64,000 nucleotides of DNA from an uncultured Alphaproteobacteria bacterium (GTDB lineage Bacteria; Pseudomonadota; Alphaproteobacteria; HIMB59; GCA-002718135): positions 1 through 64,000 of the forward strand of contig CACLJX010000009.1 in NCBI GenBank assembly GCA_902607435.1. Reading direction: 5' to 3'. Positions 8,086 to 18,189 of this stretch are shown in pieces. Position 1 is the first letter of the stretch. Each line of letters opens with the position of its first letter. The notes under the pieces were generated by a model. That model searched no databases. It worked only from the letters and a program-made list of their open reading frames with translations, and was not told the DNA's origin. The translations under genes and the position numbers were made by a program.

Positions 8086-9636
8086 ATGAAAAATTATCCC
8101 CTGTGGAAATCTATACTAGTATTCCTAGTTGTTTCTTTAGGTATAATTTTTACAATACCTTCTTTAATTTATCAAGAAGATCCTAAAAATTGGTTTTTAA
8201 AAAATAAAATTAATTTAGGACTAGATCTACAAGGTGGTTCTTATTTATTACTAGAAGTTGATTCAAATATTTTGATTGATGAAGAATTAGAAAACATAAG
8301 TGATTCTTTAAGACAAATAGCAAGAAATGAAAAAATTAGTGTAACCAATATTCAAATTAATCTTGATAAAATAATTTTTAGATTTAGAGACAATGCTTCT
8401 CTTGAAAAAATTAGAAATGAATTACTAAAAAACTACAGGGATATTAAAATTGTTATAAGTAATAATCTATTAACTGTTCATATAAATGAAAAATTTAAAA
8501 AAAGCATACAAGAATCAGCTATTAAACAATCTTTAGAAATTGTAAGAAAAAGAATTGATGAATCAGGAACAAAAGAACCTCTTATTCAAAGATCTGGTAA
8601 AAATCGAATTCTTCTTCAATTACCAGGAGTAAAAGATCCTGAAAGGATAAAAGATTTATTGGGTAAAACTGCTAAATTAACTTTTCATATGGTAGATGAT
8701 GAAGATACTATATCACTTAAAGTTAATCGAGCCCCATTTGGAAAAATAATTGTATCAGATTATTTAGATAAAGAAATTAAATATCTTGTTGAAAAAAAAT
8801 CTAGAGTTGGTGGTGAAAATTTAGTTGATGCAAAAACTTCTTTTGATCCTACAGATGGACATGCTGTATCTTTTAGATTTGATACAACTGGAGCACAAAA
8901 ATTTGGAAAAGCTACTTCTGACAATGTAGGTAAAAGATTTGCCGTTATATTAGATGATGTTGTTATTACGGCACCAGTTATTCGCTCCGCTATTACTGGA
9001 GGATCAGGTGTAATTTCAGGAAATTTTACTAGTCAAGAAGCGGCAGATCTAGCTGTATTACTTAGGGCAGGAGCACTTCCAGCTCCATTAAACATTATTG
9101 AAGAAAGATCAGTTGGTCCTGGTCTTGGTTCAGATTCTATTTCTGCTGGGAAAATTGCAAGTATTATTGGTATGACATTAGTATGTATATTTATGATTCT
9201 TATTTATGGAATTTTTGGCTTGCTTGCAAATATAGCTTTAATTGTTAATTTGTTTATTATTGTTTCTTTGCTAGGTGCTATTGGTGCCACTTTAACTCTA
9301 CCAGGTATTGCAGGAATTGTTTTAACAATAGGTATGGCTGTTGATGCCAATGTTTTAATTTTTGAAAGAATTAAAGAAGAGTTAACAAAAAACTCTAAAA
9401 CTATAATTGCTATAAAAGATGGTTTTGCAAAAGCAATTTCTACTATTCTTGATGCAAATATTACTACTCTTATTGCTGCTTTGCTTCTTTTTGTTTTTGG
9501 TTCAGGCCCAATCAAAGGTTTTTCTATAACTCTATCTCTAGGAGTAATAGCTTCTATGTTTACAGCAATGATGCTTACTAATTTTTTAATTCATCTTTGG
9601 TTCTCATTTTCAAAGAAAAAGAAAATTCACTTATAA
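8086..9636 (+). CDS. secD: Protein translocase subunit SecD
   Basis: A 516-residue SecD. It uses the proton motive force with SecF to pull exported proteins from the SecYEG channel. The N-terminal membrane helix is followed by the hallmark KINLGLDLQGGSYLLLEVD at about 41-59. A large periplasmic P1 domain (KRIDESGTKEPLIQRSG, RILLQLPGVKDPER) comes next, and then the six-helix membrane domain with the D519-type motif GMAVDANVLIFERIKEEL at about 418-435. The length is somewhat shorter than E. coli SecD but usual for alphaproteobacteria. Its stop overlaps the secF ATG by one base. Confidence 0.96.
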   Translation: MKNYPLWKSILVFLVVSLGIIFTIPSLIYQEDPKNWFLKNKINLGLDLQGGSYLLLEVDSNILIDEELENISDSLRQIARNEKISVTNIQINLDKIIFRFRDNASLEKIRNELLKNYRDIKIVISNNLLTVHINEKFKKSIQESAIKQSLEIVRKRIDESGTKEPLIQRSGKNRILLQLPGVKDPERIKDLLGKTAKLTFHMVDDEDTISLKVNRAPFGKIIVSDYLDKEIKYLVEKKSRVGGENLVDAKTSFDPTDGHAVSFRFDTTGAQKFGKATSDNVGKRFAVILDDVVITAPVIRSAITGGSGVISGNFTSQEAADLAVLLRAGALPAPLNIIEERSVGPGLGSDSISAGKIASIIGMTLVCIFMILIYGIFGLLANIALIVNLFIIVSLLGAIGATLTLPGIAGIVLTIGMAVDANVLIFERIKEELTKNSKTIIAIKDGFAKAISTILDANITTLIAALLLFVFGSGPIKGFSITLSLGVIASMFTAMMLTNFLIHLWFSFSKKKKIHL

Positions 9637-10532
9637 TGTTTAGATTGAAAAAAATTATCCCTACTAATTCAAATTTCTCTTTTATGGAATTAAGGAAGAG
9701 GATGTTAATAATTTCTTTCTTTTTTATAATTTTTTCAATTTTACTTTTATCTTTTAAAGGTCTAAATTTAGGTATAGATTTCAAAGGTGGAACATTGATT
9801 GAAATTAGCACAGATAATTCTAATATTTCAGAATTAAGAACAATTTTAAGTCCTTCTTTTAATGAAGTAACATTACAAGAATTTGGTAATGAGAGTACTA
9901 TTATAATTAGACTCCAAAATGATACTAACACAGAAAGTATTACTACTATTAATAAAGTAAAAGAGTTAATCAGTGATAAAGTAAATGAATTTAGAAGATC
10001 TGAATTTGTAGGACCTACAATAAGTAGTGAGCTTTTAATAAAAGGACTTCAAGCTATTTCATTCGCTCTCATTGCCATTTTATTATATATTTGGCTTAGA
10101 TTTGAATGGCAATTTGGTTTTGGAGCAGTTGTAGCATTGACACATGATGTTTTATTTACACTTGGAGTTTTATCATTACTAAATATTGAATTTAGTCTTT
10201 CAACAATAGCAGCTATATTAACAATTGCTGGTTATTCAATTAATGATACTGTAGTTATTTTTGATAGAGTAAGAGAAAATTTACGTAAATATAAAAAATT
10301 AGATTTAGTCGATCTATTTAACTTATCAATTAATAATACTTTATCTAGAACAGTTATGACTAGTATTACTACTCTAATTGCTCTTTTGAGTCTCTTTATC
10401 TTTGGTGGGGAAGTAATTAAACCTTTTGCCTTTGCAATGATTATAGGAGTATTAATAGGAACATATTCTTCTATTTTTGTTGCGGTCCCAACTTTACTTT
10501 TATTTAAGTTTAGACCGCAAGAAGAAGAATAA
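9636..10532 (+). CDS. secF: Protein translocase subunit SecF
   Basis: A 298-residue SecF, partner of SecD in the Sec holotranslocon. Hallmarks are LNLGIDFKGGTLIEIS near residue 44, FVGPTISSELLIKGLQA near 126, and AGYSINDTVVIFDRVRENLR at about 205-224, which carries the conserved Asp of the proton path. The ATG at 9636 overlaps the secD stop by one base (TAATG) and is preferred over the earlier in-frame ATG at 9597, which lies within secD. Convergent with the Urate_ox_N-like gene, two bases apart. Confidence 0.96.
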   Translation: MFRLKKIIPTNSNFSFMELRKRMLIISFFFIIFSILLLSFKGLNLGIDFKGGTLIEISTDNSNISELRTILSPSFNEVTLQEFGNESTIIIRLQNDTNTESITTINKVKELISDKVNEFRRSEFVGPTISSELLIKGLQAISFALIAILLYIWLRFEWQFGFGAVVALTHDVLFTLGVLSLLNIEFSLSTIAAILTIAGYSINDTVVIFDRVRENLRKYKKLDLVDLFNLSINNTLSRTVMTSITTLIALLSLFIFGGEVIKPFAFAMIIGVLIGTYSSIFVAVPTLLLFKFRPQEEE

Positions 10533-10534
10533 AA

Positions 10535-11152
10535 TTAACCTAAGTTTTGAGCACTAACCATTGATAACAACATAGGGATAGACAATAAAGTATTTGTTCG
10601 AGAAAATAGCATTGCTGTTCTAACAGATTTTGCTTTTTCTTCTGGGCCTACCTCAATCATACCTAGAGCTTTTTTTTGGTTAGGCCAAATTACCATCCAA
10701 ACATTATAAGCCATAATGATACCCAGCCACATTCCTATACCAATAGTAATACTTTTTGGATCAGCACCACCTATTAAACCAAGTGACATCGCTTGATTTA
10801 CATATCCACTTAAATAAGCAACAATTAATCCTGTAATTATTGTAGAAAGAGCAGCCCATCTAAACCAAAAAAGAGCTGCAGGAGCTATTACTTTTCCAAT
10901 TGCTGGTTTTTGTTCATCGGGTATATTGGGCATGTTTGGTATTTGTACAAAATTAAAATACCATAGAAGTCCTATCCACATAACTCCAGATAGAACATGC
11001 AAATAACGAAATATTACTGTACCCCAAAAAAAAGAATCAGAAAACCATTCTCCACTATCTGGCCACACTGAATAAATTATTATAAAAAAAACTATTGCAA
11101 GTATAATTCCAGCAATAACAGTTCTGTTTAGTGACTGTAAAATATTAGACAC
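10535..11152 (-). CDS. Urate hydroxylase PuuD-type (Urate_ox_N) membrane protein, lacking the cytochrome c domain
   Basis: A 205-residue polytopic protein matching the membrane domain family of PuuD. It shows FRYLHVLSGVMWIGLLWYFNFVQIP near residue 50, then AALFWFRWAALSTIITG, MAYNVWMVIWPNQKKALG and SRTNTLLSIPMLLSM. Full PuuD carries more helices plus a C-terminal cytochrome c, both absent here, so urate oxidation is uncertain. Some related proteins are unassigned heme or membrane proteins. The GTG at 11152 is chosen because GGAGG lies five bases upstream. An upstream GTG and TTG overlap that site. Confidence 0.7.
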   Translation of the reverse strand: MSNILQSLNRTVIAGIILAIVFFIIIYSVWPDSGEWFSDSFFWGTVIFRYLHVLSGVMWIGLLWYFNFVQIPNMPNIPDEQKPAIGKVIAPAALFWFRWAALSTIITGLIVAYLSGYVNQAMSLGLIGGADPKSITIGIGMWLGIIMAYNVWMVIWPNQKKALGMIEVGPEEKAKSVRTAMLFSRTNTLLSIPMLLSMVSAQNLG

Positions 11153-11169
11153 ATACACCTCCAAAAAAA

Positions 11170-14001
11170 TTAAATATATCTCTTTAGATACTTTCCTGTA
11201 AAGCTTTTTTCTTGTTTTATGATATTTTCTGGGTTTCCTTGAAATACAATATAACCTCCTTTTTCTCCTCCTAATGGACCTAAATCAATTAAATGATCAG
11301 CGGTTTTGATAATATCTAAATTATGTTCTATTACTATTACGGTATTTCCTTCATTTACAAGAGTATGCAAAATTTTTAAAAGCTTATTTACATCATCAAA
11401 ATGAAGTCCTGTTGTAGGTTCATCTAAAATATATAAAGTTTTTCCAGTTGATTTTTTTGATAATTCTTTTGATAGTTTTATTCTTTGAGCTTCTCCTCCA
11501 GAAAGAGTAGTCGCTGATTGACCAACTTTTATATAATCTAGACCTACATCCATTAATGTTTGAAGTTTTTGTTTTATTGAAGGTATATTTTTAAAAAAAG
11601 TATAACCTTCTTCAACAGTCATATTTAATATATCAAAAATTGATCTATCTTTATATTTAATTTCCAAGGTTTCTCTATTGTATCTTTTTCCCTTACAAAC
11701 CTCACATTCCACATAAACATCTGCTAAAAAATGCATTTCTATTTTCTTTACACCCCCACCTTCACATGTTTCACAGCGACCACCTTTGACATTGAATGAA
11801 AATCTTCCAGGTTTGTATCCTCGTGCAGCTGATTCGTTTAAATTAGCATACCATTCCCTTATTGGTGTAAAACAACCAGTATAAGTAGCGGGATTAGATC
11901 TTGGAGTTCTACCAATTGGGGCTTGATTAATGTCAATTACTTTATCAACTAGTGATGTACCTTTTATATTAAAATTTTTTTCATCTTTATTTAATGATTT
12001 GTTATAAAAATCATCGAGTCTTTTATACAAAGTATCTATTATTAGTGATGATTTTCCACTACCAGAGACACCTGTAATTCCTATGAAATTTCCTAGTGGG
12101 AAGGAAATAGTTAAGTTTTTTAAATTATTTGTGTTAATTTTAGATAAGGTTAAAATTTTTTGTAGATTGGTTTTTCTTCTTTTTTTTGGTACAAGAATTT
12201 TTTGTTTTTTATTTAAATATTGAGATGTTAAACTATCTTTATTTTTAATAATAGATTTGTAATTTCCTTTTGCTACAATATGACCTCCATGTATGCCAGC
12301 TTTAGGACCCATATCAATTATATAATCAGCTTTTTTTATTGTATCTTCATCATGCTCAACTACTATTACGGTATTTCCTAGATCTCTTAATTTGTATAGG
12401 GTTTCAATTAGTTGTTTATTATCTTTTTGATGAAGTCCAATTGAAGGTTCATCTAAAACATATAAAACACCTGTTAAACCTGAACCAATTTGACTTGCAA
12501 GTCTTATTCTTTGACTTTCACCTCCTGAAAGAGTTTTACTAGCTCTAGAGAGAGTAAGATAACTTAGACCAATTTTATTTAAGAAATTTAATCTATTATT
12601 TATTTCTTTTAAAATACCTTCAGCAATTTTTTTTTCAATTGTTGATAAATTATTTTCTAGTTTATCAAACCAATTAATACATTCATTGATAGATTTTTTA
12701 GTTATCTGTCCTATATGATGATTATTAATTTTAATAGAAGTAGCCTTTTCGTTAAGTCTAAAACCATTACATTTTTCACAATCTCGTTCAGATAAATATT
12801 TTTCAAGTTCATATTGTATCCAAAATCTTTCATTTTCATTATATTTTCTGTCTATAAAATTTAAAATACCTTCAAAATTATCTAAGAAATAAGAGATATT
12901 TTTTTTAATTATATTGTTTTGATCATATGTTTGATTCCCATGTAAAATAAAATTTTTAACTTTATTTGGAATATTTTTCCATGGTATATTTAAGCTGATT
13001 TTATTTTGATTTAGAATAGAGGAAAGAGTTTCTATAAACATTTTTCTTTGACGACCAAAAACTTTTGTTTCCCAAGGTTTGATAGCACCTTGAATAATTG
13101 ATCTAGAATCATCAGGAATTACTTTTTTTTCATCAAAAAATTCTTCTACACCTAGACCATCACATACATCGCAAGCACCTTGAGGTGCATTAAAACTAAA
13201 TAATCTAGGTTCAATTTCTTCAATTGTAAAACCTGTTACTGGACAAGAAAATTTTGATGAATAAATTGAAATTTTTTTATTTTCGAGATTTTCAACAAAA
13301 ACTAATCCATCTGATAAAGACAAAGCAACTTCAATACTTTCAGCTATTCTATTTTTGATATTTTTTTTTATAATTATTCTATCTATAAGAACTTCAAGAC
13401 TGTGTTTAAAATTTCTTTTGAGTTTAGGGGTATTTTCTATTTCGTATACTTTATTATCAATTTTAATACGTTGGAATCCTTTTTTTCTAATATCATCAAT
13501 TTCTTTTTTGTATTCACCCTTTCTATCTCTTATTATTGGTGATAAAATATATACTCTATCATTGATATTTTCATTGATAATTATATCTGTTATTTCACTT
13601 ACAGATTGAGATTTTATTGGAAGACCTGTTGTGGGTGAATAGGGCGTACCTACTCTTGCAAATAGTACTCTTAAATAGTCATAAATTTCAGTTATAGTTC
13701 CTACCGTGCTACGAGGGTTTTTTTGTGCAGTTTTTTGTTCTATAGAAATTGCCGGAGATAAACCTTCAATACTTTCAACATCAGGTTTATTCATCATTTG
13801 TAAAAATTGACGAGCATAGGCTGAGAGACTTTCTACATATTTTCTTTGTCCTTCAGAATATATTGTATCAAAAGCTAACGTTGATTTTCCCGAACCACTT
13901 ACACCTGTAATCACTACAAGTTTATTTTTTGGAATTTCTAAATTAATATTTTTTAAATTATGCTCCTTAGCTCCTTTTATTATTATTTTATCCAGATTCA
14001 T
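11170..14001 (-). CDS. uvrA: Excinuclease ABC subunit A
   Basis: DNA damage sensor of nucleotide excision repair, 943 residues, the usual length. It has two ABC modules: Walker [11 protein letters not shown] near residue 34 and GVSGSGKSSL near 640, each with a signature LSGGE(S/A)QRI. Zinc-binding cysteine pairs are visible (CDVCDGLG, CEKCNGFR, and CETCEGGG with CEVCKGKR). The C-terminal LIDLGPLGGEKGG is typical. It is divergent from ssb, an arrangement seen in many proteobacteria, with a 59-base shared upstream region. Confidence 0.97.
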   Translation of the reverse strand: MNLDKIIIKGAKEHNLKNINLEIPKNKLVVITGVSGSGKSTLAFDTIYSEGQRKYVESLSAYARQFLQMMNKPDVESIEGLSPAISIEQKTAQKNPRSTVGTITEIYDYLRVLFARVGTPYSPTTGLPIKSQSVSEITDIIINENINDRVYILSPIIRDRKGEYKKEIDDIRKKGFQRIKIDNKVYEIENTPKLKRNFKHSLEVLIDRIIIKKNIKNRIAESIEVALSLSDGLVFVENLENKKISIYSSKFSCPVTGFTIEEIEPRLFSFNAPQGACDVCDGLGVEEFFDEKKVIPDDSRSIIQGAIKPWETKVFGRQRKMFIETLSSILNQNKISLNIPWKNIPNKVKNFILHGNQTYDQNNIIKKNISYFLDNFEGILNFIDRKYNENERFWIQYELEKYLSERDCEKCNGFRLNEKATSIKINNHHIGQITKKSINECINWFDKLENNLSTIEKKIAEGILKEINNRLNFLNKIGLSYLTLSRASKTLSGGESQRIRLASQIGSGLTGVLYVLDEPSIGLHQKDNKQLIETLYKLRDLGNTVIVVEHDEDTIKKADYIIDMGPKAGIHGGHIVAKGNYKSIIKNKDSLTSQYLNKKQKILVPKKRRKTNLQKILTLSKINTNNLKNLTISFPLGNFIGITGVSGSGKSSLIIDTLYKRLDDFYNKSLNKDEKNFNIKGTSLVDKVIDINQAPIGRTPRSNPATYTGCFTPIREWYANLNESAARGYKPGRFSFNVKGGRCETCEGGGVKKIEMHFLADVYVECEVCKGKRYNRETLEIKYKDRSIFDILNMTVEEGYTFFKNIPSIKQKLQTLMDVGLDYIKVGQSATTLSGGEAQRIKLSKELSKKSTGKTLYILDEPTTGLHFDDVNKLLKILHTLVNEGNTVIVIEHNLDIIKTADHLIDLGPLGGEKGGYIVFQGNPENIIKQEKSFTGKYLKRYI

Positions 14002-14060
14002 TTATGATTATTTATTAGTGAATTTATTATTTTTGTTATAAAGATATATATGAGAAAAAT

Positions 14061-14534
14061 ATGGTTGGTAGTGTAAATAAAGTAATTTTGTTGGGGAATT
14101 TAGGTAGAGACCCCGAAATTAGATCAATGCAATCTGGTAATAGGATGGCTTCTTTTTCTTTAGCTACTTCTAAAAGGTGGAAAGATAAATCTACTCAAGA
14201 GCAAAGAGAAAAGACTTCTTGGCATAATATAGTTGTTTTTGGAGAGGGCTTAGTTGATATTATTGAAAAATACGTAAAAAAAGGATCTAAAATTTATCTT
14301 GAAGGTGAATTACAAACAAGAAAGTGGCAAGATTCAGAAGGTAATGACAAATATACAACTGAAGTAATTTTACAGGGATATAATAGCAATCTAACATTAT
14401 TAGATTCTAAAAGCTCTAATTCATCAATTTCGACACAAGAAAAATCTGATATTTCGCAAATTTCAAATTCTGATGAAACTTTTGATACTAAAAAATCTTC
14501 AAATGAATCTCTTGATGATGATATACCTTTTTAA
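14061..14534 (+). CDS. ssb: Single-stranded DNA-binding protein
   Basis: A 157-residue SSB with an N-terminal OB fold (NKVILLGNLGRDPEIRSM, WHNIVVFGE, GSKIYLEGELQTRKWQD). A Ser-rich linker follows from about residue 115. The C-terminal acidic tip ends DDDIPF, which recruits repair and replication proteins. Length and layout are typical. It is divergent from uvrA and followed by a 137-base gap before gyrA. Confidence 0.97.
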   Translation: MVGSVNKVILLGNLGRDPEIRSMQSGNRMASFSLATSKRWKDKSTQEQREKTSWHNIVVFGEGLVDIIEKYVKKGSKIYLEGELQTRKWQDSEGNDKYTTEVILQGYNSNLTLLDSKSSNSSISTQEKSDISQISNSDETFDTKKSSNESLDDDIPF

Positions 14535-14596
14535 TTTCTTATTAAAAACATTATTTAAATAATTGATATATATAAATTAAATATATTAACACATAG

Positions 14597-14602
14597 TATA
14601 AT
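14597..14602 (+). promoter_or_regulatory. Candidate -10 element upstream of gyrA
   Basis: A perfect TATAAT lies about 70 bases before the gyrA start in the 137-base ssb-gyrA spacer. No good -35 box is found 16-18 bases upstream; the sequence there is plain A+T. In a genome this A+T-rich such a hexamer can arise by chance, so this is a weak call. The rest of the spacer shows no clear structure. Confidence 0.3.
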
Positions 14603-14671
14603 TTGTTTGTTAATAATAAGTAATTTTGATATAAAAATTATATATAAATTCAATAAAATAAGGATTTTTTT

Positions 14672-17353
14672 TTGCCCAAAGAAACAATAACGTTAGAAAA
14701 ATCATTAAATTCAGAGAGCATTACTAGCATTTCTTTAGTTGAGGAAATGAAAAAATCATATTTAGATTATGCTATGTCAGTAATTGTATCTCGAGCATTA
14801 CCGGATGTTAGAGATGGATTGAAACCTGTTCATAGAAGAATCCTCTATGCAATGAATGAATCTGGTTTTACCTATAATAAACCTTATAAAAAATCAGCAC
14901 GTATAGTAGGGGAAGTTATGGGAAAATATCACCCTCATGGAGACACTCCTATTTATGAATCAATGGTTAGAATGGCCCAAGATTTTTCAATGAGATTAGA
15001 GTTAATTGATGGTCAAGGTAATTTTGGATCAATGGATGGAGATCCTCCTGCAGCTATGCGATATACAGAAGCTAGGTTAGCAAAAATTTCAGAAAAAATT
15101 GTTAGTGACTTAGACAAAGAAACAATTTTATTTCGCCCCAACTATGATGATTCTACATTTGAACCTTCTGTTTTACCATCACAGTACCCAAATTTGCTAG
15201 TTAATGGTAGTTCGGGTATCGCAGTAGGTATGGCAACTAATATTGCTCCACACAACTTGGGAGAAGTAATTGATGCTACTTTGTATCATATTGATAATTC
15301 TAATTGTTCAATAGAAGATTTAAATAAATTTATTTTAGGTCCAGATTTTCCAACTGGTGGACAAATTATAGGTGTTAAAGGTATTAAGGAAGCTTTTGCT
15401 ACAGGAAAAGGCGCTTGTATAGTTAGATCAAAAACATCAATTGAAAAATTTAAAAAAGAAAGAGAGGCTATTATTATTCAAGAAATACCTTATCAAGTAA
15501 ATAAGGCAAGATTAATAGAAAAAATAGCTGATACTGTAAAAAATAATATTATTTATGGAATATCTGATTTGCGTGATGAATCTGATCGTAATGGAGTTCG
15601 CGTTGTAATTGAACTTAAAAAAGATGTAGATTCAAAAATTATTTTGAATCAATTATATAAACATACTTTGTTACAAACTACTTTTAATAGTAATATGCTT
15701 GCTCTTAATAAAGGCAAACCAGAACAACTTAATCTAAAAAATATTATTTCTTCTTTTACAGAATTCAGGGAAGAAATTGTCACAAAAAGAACTGTATTTG
15801 ATTTAAATAAAGCAAGAAACAAGGCTCATATTTTGATAGGCTTAGTAGTTTCTAATTATAATATAGATACAATTATAGAGCTGATTAAAAAATCTAAAGA
15901 TTCAAAAGAAGCAAAAGAAAAATTATTAAAAGTAAAATGGAAACTTTCAAAAGATAATATAAATTTTATTAAATTGATTGAGCTAGATTCAGGTCAATTA
16001 TTAAACAATTCTTATTTTTTTACTGAAACACAAGCGAAAGCTATATTAGACTTGAGATTGCATAAACTAACAAGTTTAGAAAGGGGTGAAATTAAAAAAG
16101 ATTTAGAAAATATTGTAATTGAAATTAAAAATTATCTTGAAATTTTAAATTCTCGCAAAAAATTATTGAATGTAATTAAAACTGAATTGAAAGATATAAA
16201 AAAAGAATTTGCTACACCCAGATTAAGTGAAATTATTACTAAGGAGTATGAACAAATAGACAATATAAATTTTATTCAAAAAGAAGAAATAGTTATCACA
16301 ATATCTAATAATGGATATATTAAAAGAACACTTTTAGAAAATTATAGAGCTCAAAACAGAGGAGGTAAAGGTAAGACGGGGATGTCTACTCGAGAAGAAG
16401 ATTTTGTTAAGGAAATACATCTAGCAAATACTCATACAAAGTTGCTTGTTTTCTCATCTTTTGGCAAAGTATATTCACTTAGATCATTTGATATACCGGA
16501 GACTAGTTTAAAAGCTAGAGGAAAGCCTATTATTAATCTTTTACCTTTCTCACCAGATGAAAAAATTGCTACATTTTTACCTTTACCTGTTCAAGAAAGT
16601 GAGTGGGAAAATAAACTAATCGTTTTTATGACCAGAAACGGGATGGTCAGGAAAAATAAATTAATTGATATTGCCAAAAGTGGAAAAAGAGATTTAAGAG
16701 AAACAGGAAAATTAAGTATTAAACTTGATAAAAAAGATGAATTGATCGGAGTTGACCTTGCAAATGATGCTGAAGATATACTAATTTCTTCTTCAAACGG
16801 TAAGTGTTTGCGTTTTCCAGTCAGTTCACTTAGATTATTTTCTGGTTTAAATTCAGGGGGTGTAAGAGGTATTAAATTAGATAAAAATAATTTTATTATA
16901 TCTTTTTCAATACTACGTCATTCATTTATAGATATATCAATTAGGCAAAAATATTTACAGTATGCCTCTGAAAATAGAAAGAATATTTCTAATCATAAAA
17001 GAGAAGACTTTTCTCAACTTGAAAAAAATGAAGAATTTTTGTTATCTGTTACTACTAAAGGATTTGGCAAAAGATCTTCAGCTTATGAATATAGAATTTC
17101 CAGTCGAGGAGGAAAAGGTATTACAGGAATACTAACTACTCCAAAAAATGGTAAGGTAATAGATAGCTTTGTAGTTAAAGATAATGATCAGTTAATTTTA
17201 GTAAGTGATAAAGGTCAAATAATTAGAGTCAATGTGAATCAAATAAGAATAGCGGGCAGAACTACTCAAGGTGTTTCTATTTTTAAAATTCCTAAAGAAA
17301 ATCAAATTGTATCTGTATCAAGAGTTGTGGAGTTATCAGTCAATGGTAAATAA
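14672..17353 (+). CDS. gyrA: DNA gyrase subunit A
   Basis: The cleavage-and-rejoining subunit of DNA gyrase, 893 residues. The catalytic Tyr131 lies in [10 protein letters not shown], and the quinolone-binding region is [17 protein letters not shown] at about 87-103. Thr92 and Glu96 stand where E. coli has Ser83 and Asp87. The C-terminal wrapping domain carries a GyrA-box-like NRGGKGKTG near residue 564 and a second SRGGKGITG near 810, which favours GyrA over ParC. Start is a TTG at 14672 with AGGA seven bases upstream; no nearby ATG fits. Its 3' end overlaps coaD by 11 bases. Confidence 0.95.
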   Translation: MPKETITLEKSLNSESITSISLVEEMKKSYLDYAMSVIVSRALPDVRDGLKPVHRRILYAMNESGFTYNKPYKKSARIVGEVMGKYHPHGDTPIYESMVRMAQDFSMRLELIDGQGNFGSMDGDPPAAMRYTEARLAKISEKIVSDLDKETILFRPNYDDSTFEPSVLPSQYPNLLVNGSSGIAVGMATNIAPHNLGEVIDATLYHIDNSNCSIEDLNKFILGPDFPTGGQIIGVKGIKEAFATGKGACIVRSKTSIEKFKKEREAIIIQEIPYQVNKARLIEKIADTVKNNIIYGISDLRDESDRNGVRVVIELKKDVDSKIILNQLYKHTLLQTTFNSNMLALNKGKPEQLNLKNIISSFTEFREEIVTKRTVFDLNKARNKAHILIGLVVSNYNIDTIIELIKKSKDSKEAKEKLLKVKWKLSKDNINFIKLIELDSGQLLNNSYFFTETQAKAILDLRLHKLTSLERGEIKKDLENIVIEIKNYLEILNSRKKLLNVIKTELKDIKKEFATPRLSEIITKEYEQIDNINFIQKEEIVITISNNGYIKRTLLENYRAQNRGGKGKTGMSTREEDFVKEIHLANTHTKLLVFSSFGKVYSLRSFDIPETSLKARGKPIINLLPFSPDEKIATFLPLPVQESEWENKLIVFMTRNGMVRKNKLIDIAKSGKRDLRETGKLSIKLDKKDELIGVDLANDAEDILISSSNGKCLRFPVSSLRLFSGLNSGGVRGIKLDKNNFIISFSILRHSFIDISIRQKYLQYASENRKNISNHKREDFSQLEKNEEFLLSVTTKGFGKRSSAYEYRISSRGGKGITGILTTPKNGKVIDSFVVKDNDQLILVSDKGQIIRVNVNQIRIAGRTTQGVSIFKIPKENQIVSVSRVVELSVNGK

Positions 17354-17840
17354 AAGAATAGGTATATATCCTGGTACTTTTGATCCAATTACTTTTGGAC
17401 ATTTAGATATAATTAAGCGATCATTGAAAATTGTTGATGACATAATTATTGGTATTGCTGATAATATAAATAAAACTTCTTTATTTTCTATATCTGAACG
17501 TAGTGAATTAATTAAAAATGATATTAAATCTGCCTTTAATCATAATAGTAACATTCAGATTAAAAAAGTAAGTGGACTTTTAACAGATTTTTCAAAAAAA
17601 AATAATGCTACTTGTATTATAAGAGGTTTGAGAGCTGTTTCAGATTTTGAATATGAATTTCAAATGACTGGAATGAATTTTCAGTTAAATCCGAATATTG
17701 AAACAGTTTTTTTGATGTCATCTGATAAAAATTCTTTTATTTCATCTAACTTTGTGAAAGAAGTTCATAAACTAGGTGGGGATGTTTCTAATTTTGTATC
17801 TCAAAATACCATTATTAATTTAGATAAAAAAAATAACTAA
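17343..17840 (+). CDS. coaD: Phosphopantetheine adenylyltransferase
   Basis: Transfers AMP from ATP to 4'-phosphopantetheine, the penultimate step of coenzyme A synthesis. The 165-residue product has the nucleotidyltransferase motif [17 protein letters not shown] at about 9-25, [19 protein letters not shown] near 90 and [19 protein letters not shown] near 130. Length is normal. The ATG at 17343 overlaps the end of gyrA by 11 bases; a longer in-frame extension inside gyrA is not needed. gyrA-coaD adjacency is common in alphaproteobacteria. Confidence 0.96.
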   Translation: MVNKRIGIYPGTFDPITFGHLDIIKRSLKIVDDIIIGIADNINKTSLFSISERSELIKNDIKSAFNHNSNIQIKKVSGLLTDFSKKNNATCIIRGLRAVSDFEYEFQMTGMNFQLNPNIETVFLMSSDKNSFISSNFVKEVHKLGGDVSNFVSQNTIINLDKKNN

Positions 17841-17850
17841 TTTTAATTTC

Positions 17851-17879
17851 TTGCGTTAATTTTATTTGAACTATATAGA
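17851..17879 (+). promoter_or_regulatory. Promoter of tRNA-Lys
   Basis: A -35 box TTGCGT at 17851-17856 is followed after exactly 17 bases by a -10 box TATAGA at 17874-17879. This places transcription start near 17886, eight bases before the mature tRNA end. Spacing and position are those expected for a sigma-70 stable-RNA promoter. It starts just after the coaD stop. Confidence 0.6.
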
Positions 17880-17893
17880 ACTTACATTTGTAA

Positions 17894-17969
<76 letters not shown>

Positions 17970-17990
17970 AATATTATTCTTGTAATATTA

Positions 17991-18176
17991 ATGTTTAAAA
18001 CAACTATAAAAAATCTTGAAACAAATATTCAAAAACCATGTGATATTTTAAAAAAAAACGAAAATTATTTAGAAGTAGTTATTGAGGGAACGACTATTAA
18101 AATTTTATTAAAAAAACACAATAAAGAATACATCGGCAAGTATAAAAATATGGAGTTTATTTCTACAGGCAATTAA
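17991..18176 (+). CDS. Hypothetical 61-residue protein
   Basis: Not recognised. The ATG at 17991 opens a 61-codon frame just 21 bases after tRNA-Lys, ending tail to tail with the cysteine-cluster gene. The product is lysine-rich and looks like a small beta-rich protein (YLEVVIEGTTIKILLKKH), with no signal peptide and one Cys. It may be co-transcribed with the tRNA. A weak terminator-like hairpin at its end supports it being a real transcript end, but no homology is claimed. Confidence 0.45.
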   Translation: MFKTTIKNLETNIQKPCDILKKNENYLEVVIEGTTIKILLKKHNKEYIGKYKNMEFISTGN

Positions 18177-18189
18177 TTTATATTTGCCT
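18167..18189 (+). terminator. Weak terminator-like hairpin
   Basis: AGGCAA at 18167-18172 pairs with TTGCCT at 18184-18189 around an 11-base A+T loop and is followed by a T-rich run (TTCTTTTTC). It straddles the stops of the 61-residue reading frame and the convergent YkgJ-type gene. The six-base stem is short, so efficiency is uncertain. Confidence 0.4.

Noticed and set aside
9578-9931. Long minus-strand frame across the secD-secF junction
   Set aside because: It lies entirely over two well-identified genes in the opposite strand and its translation has no family features.
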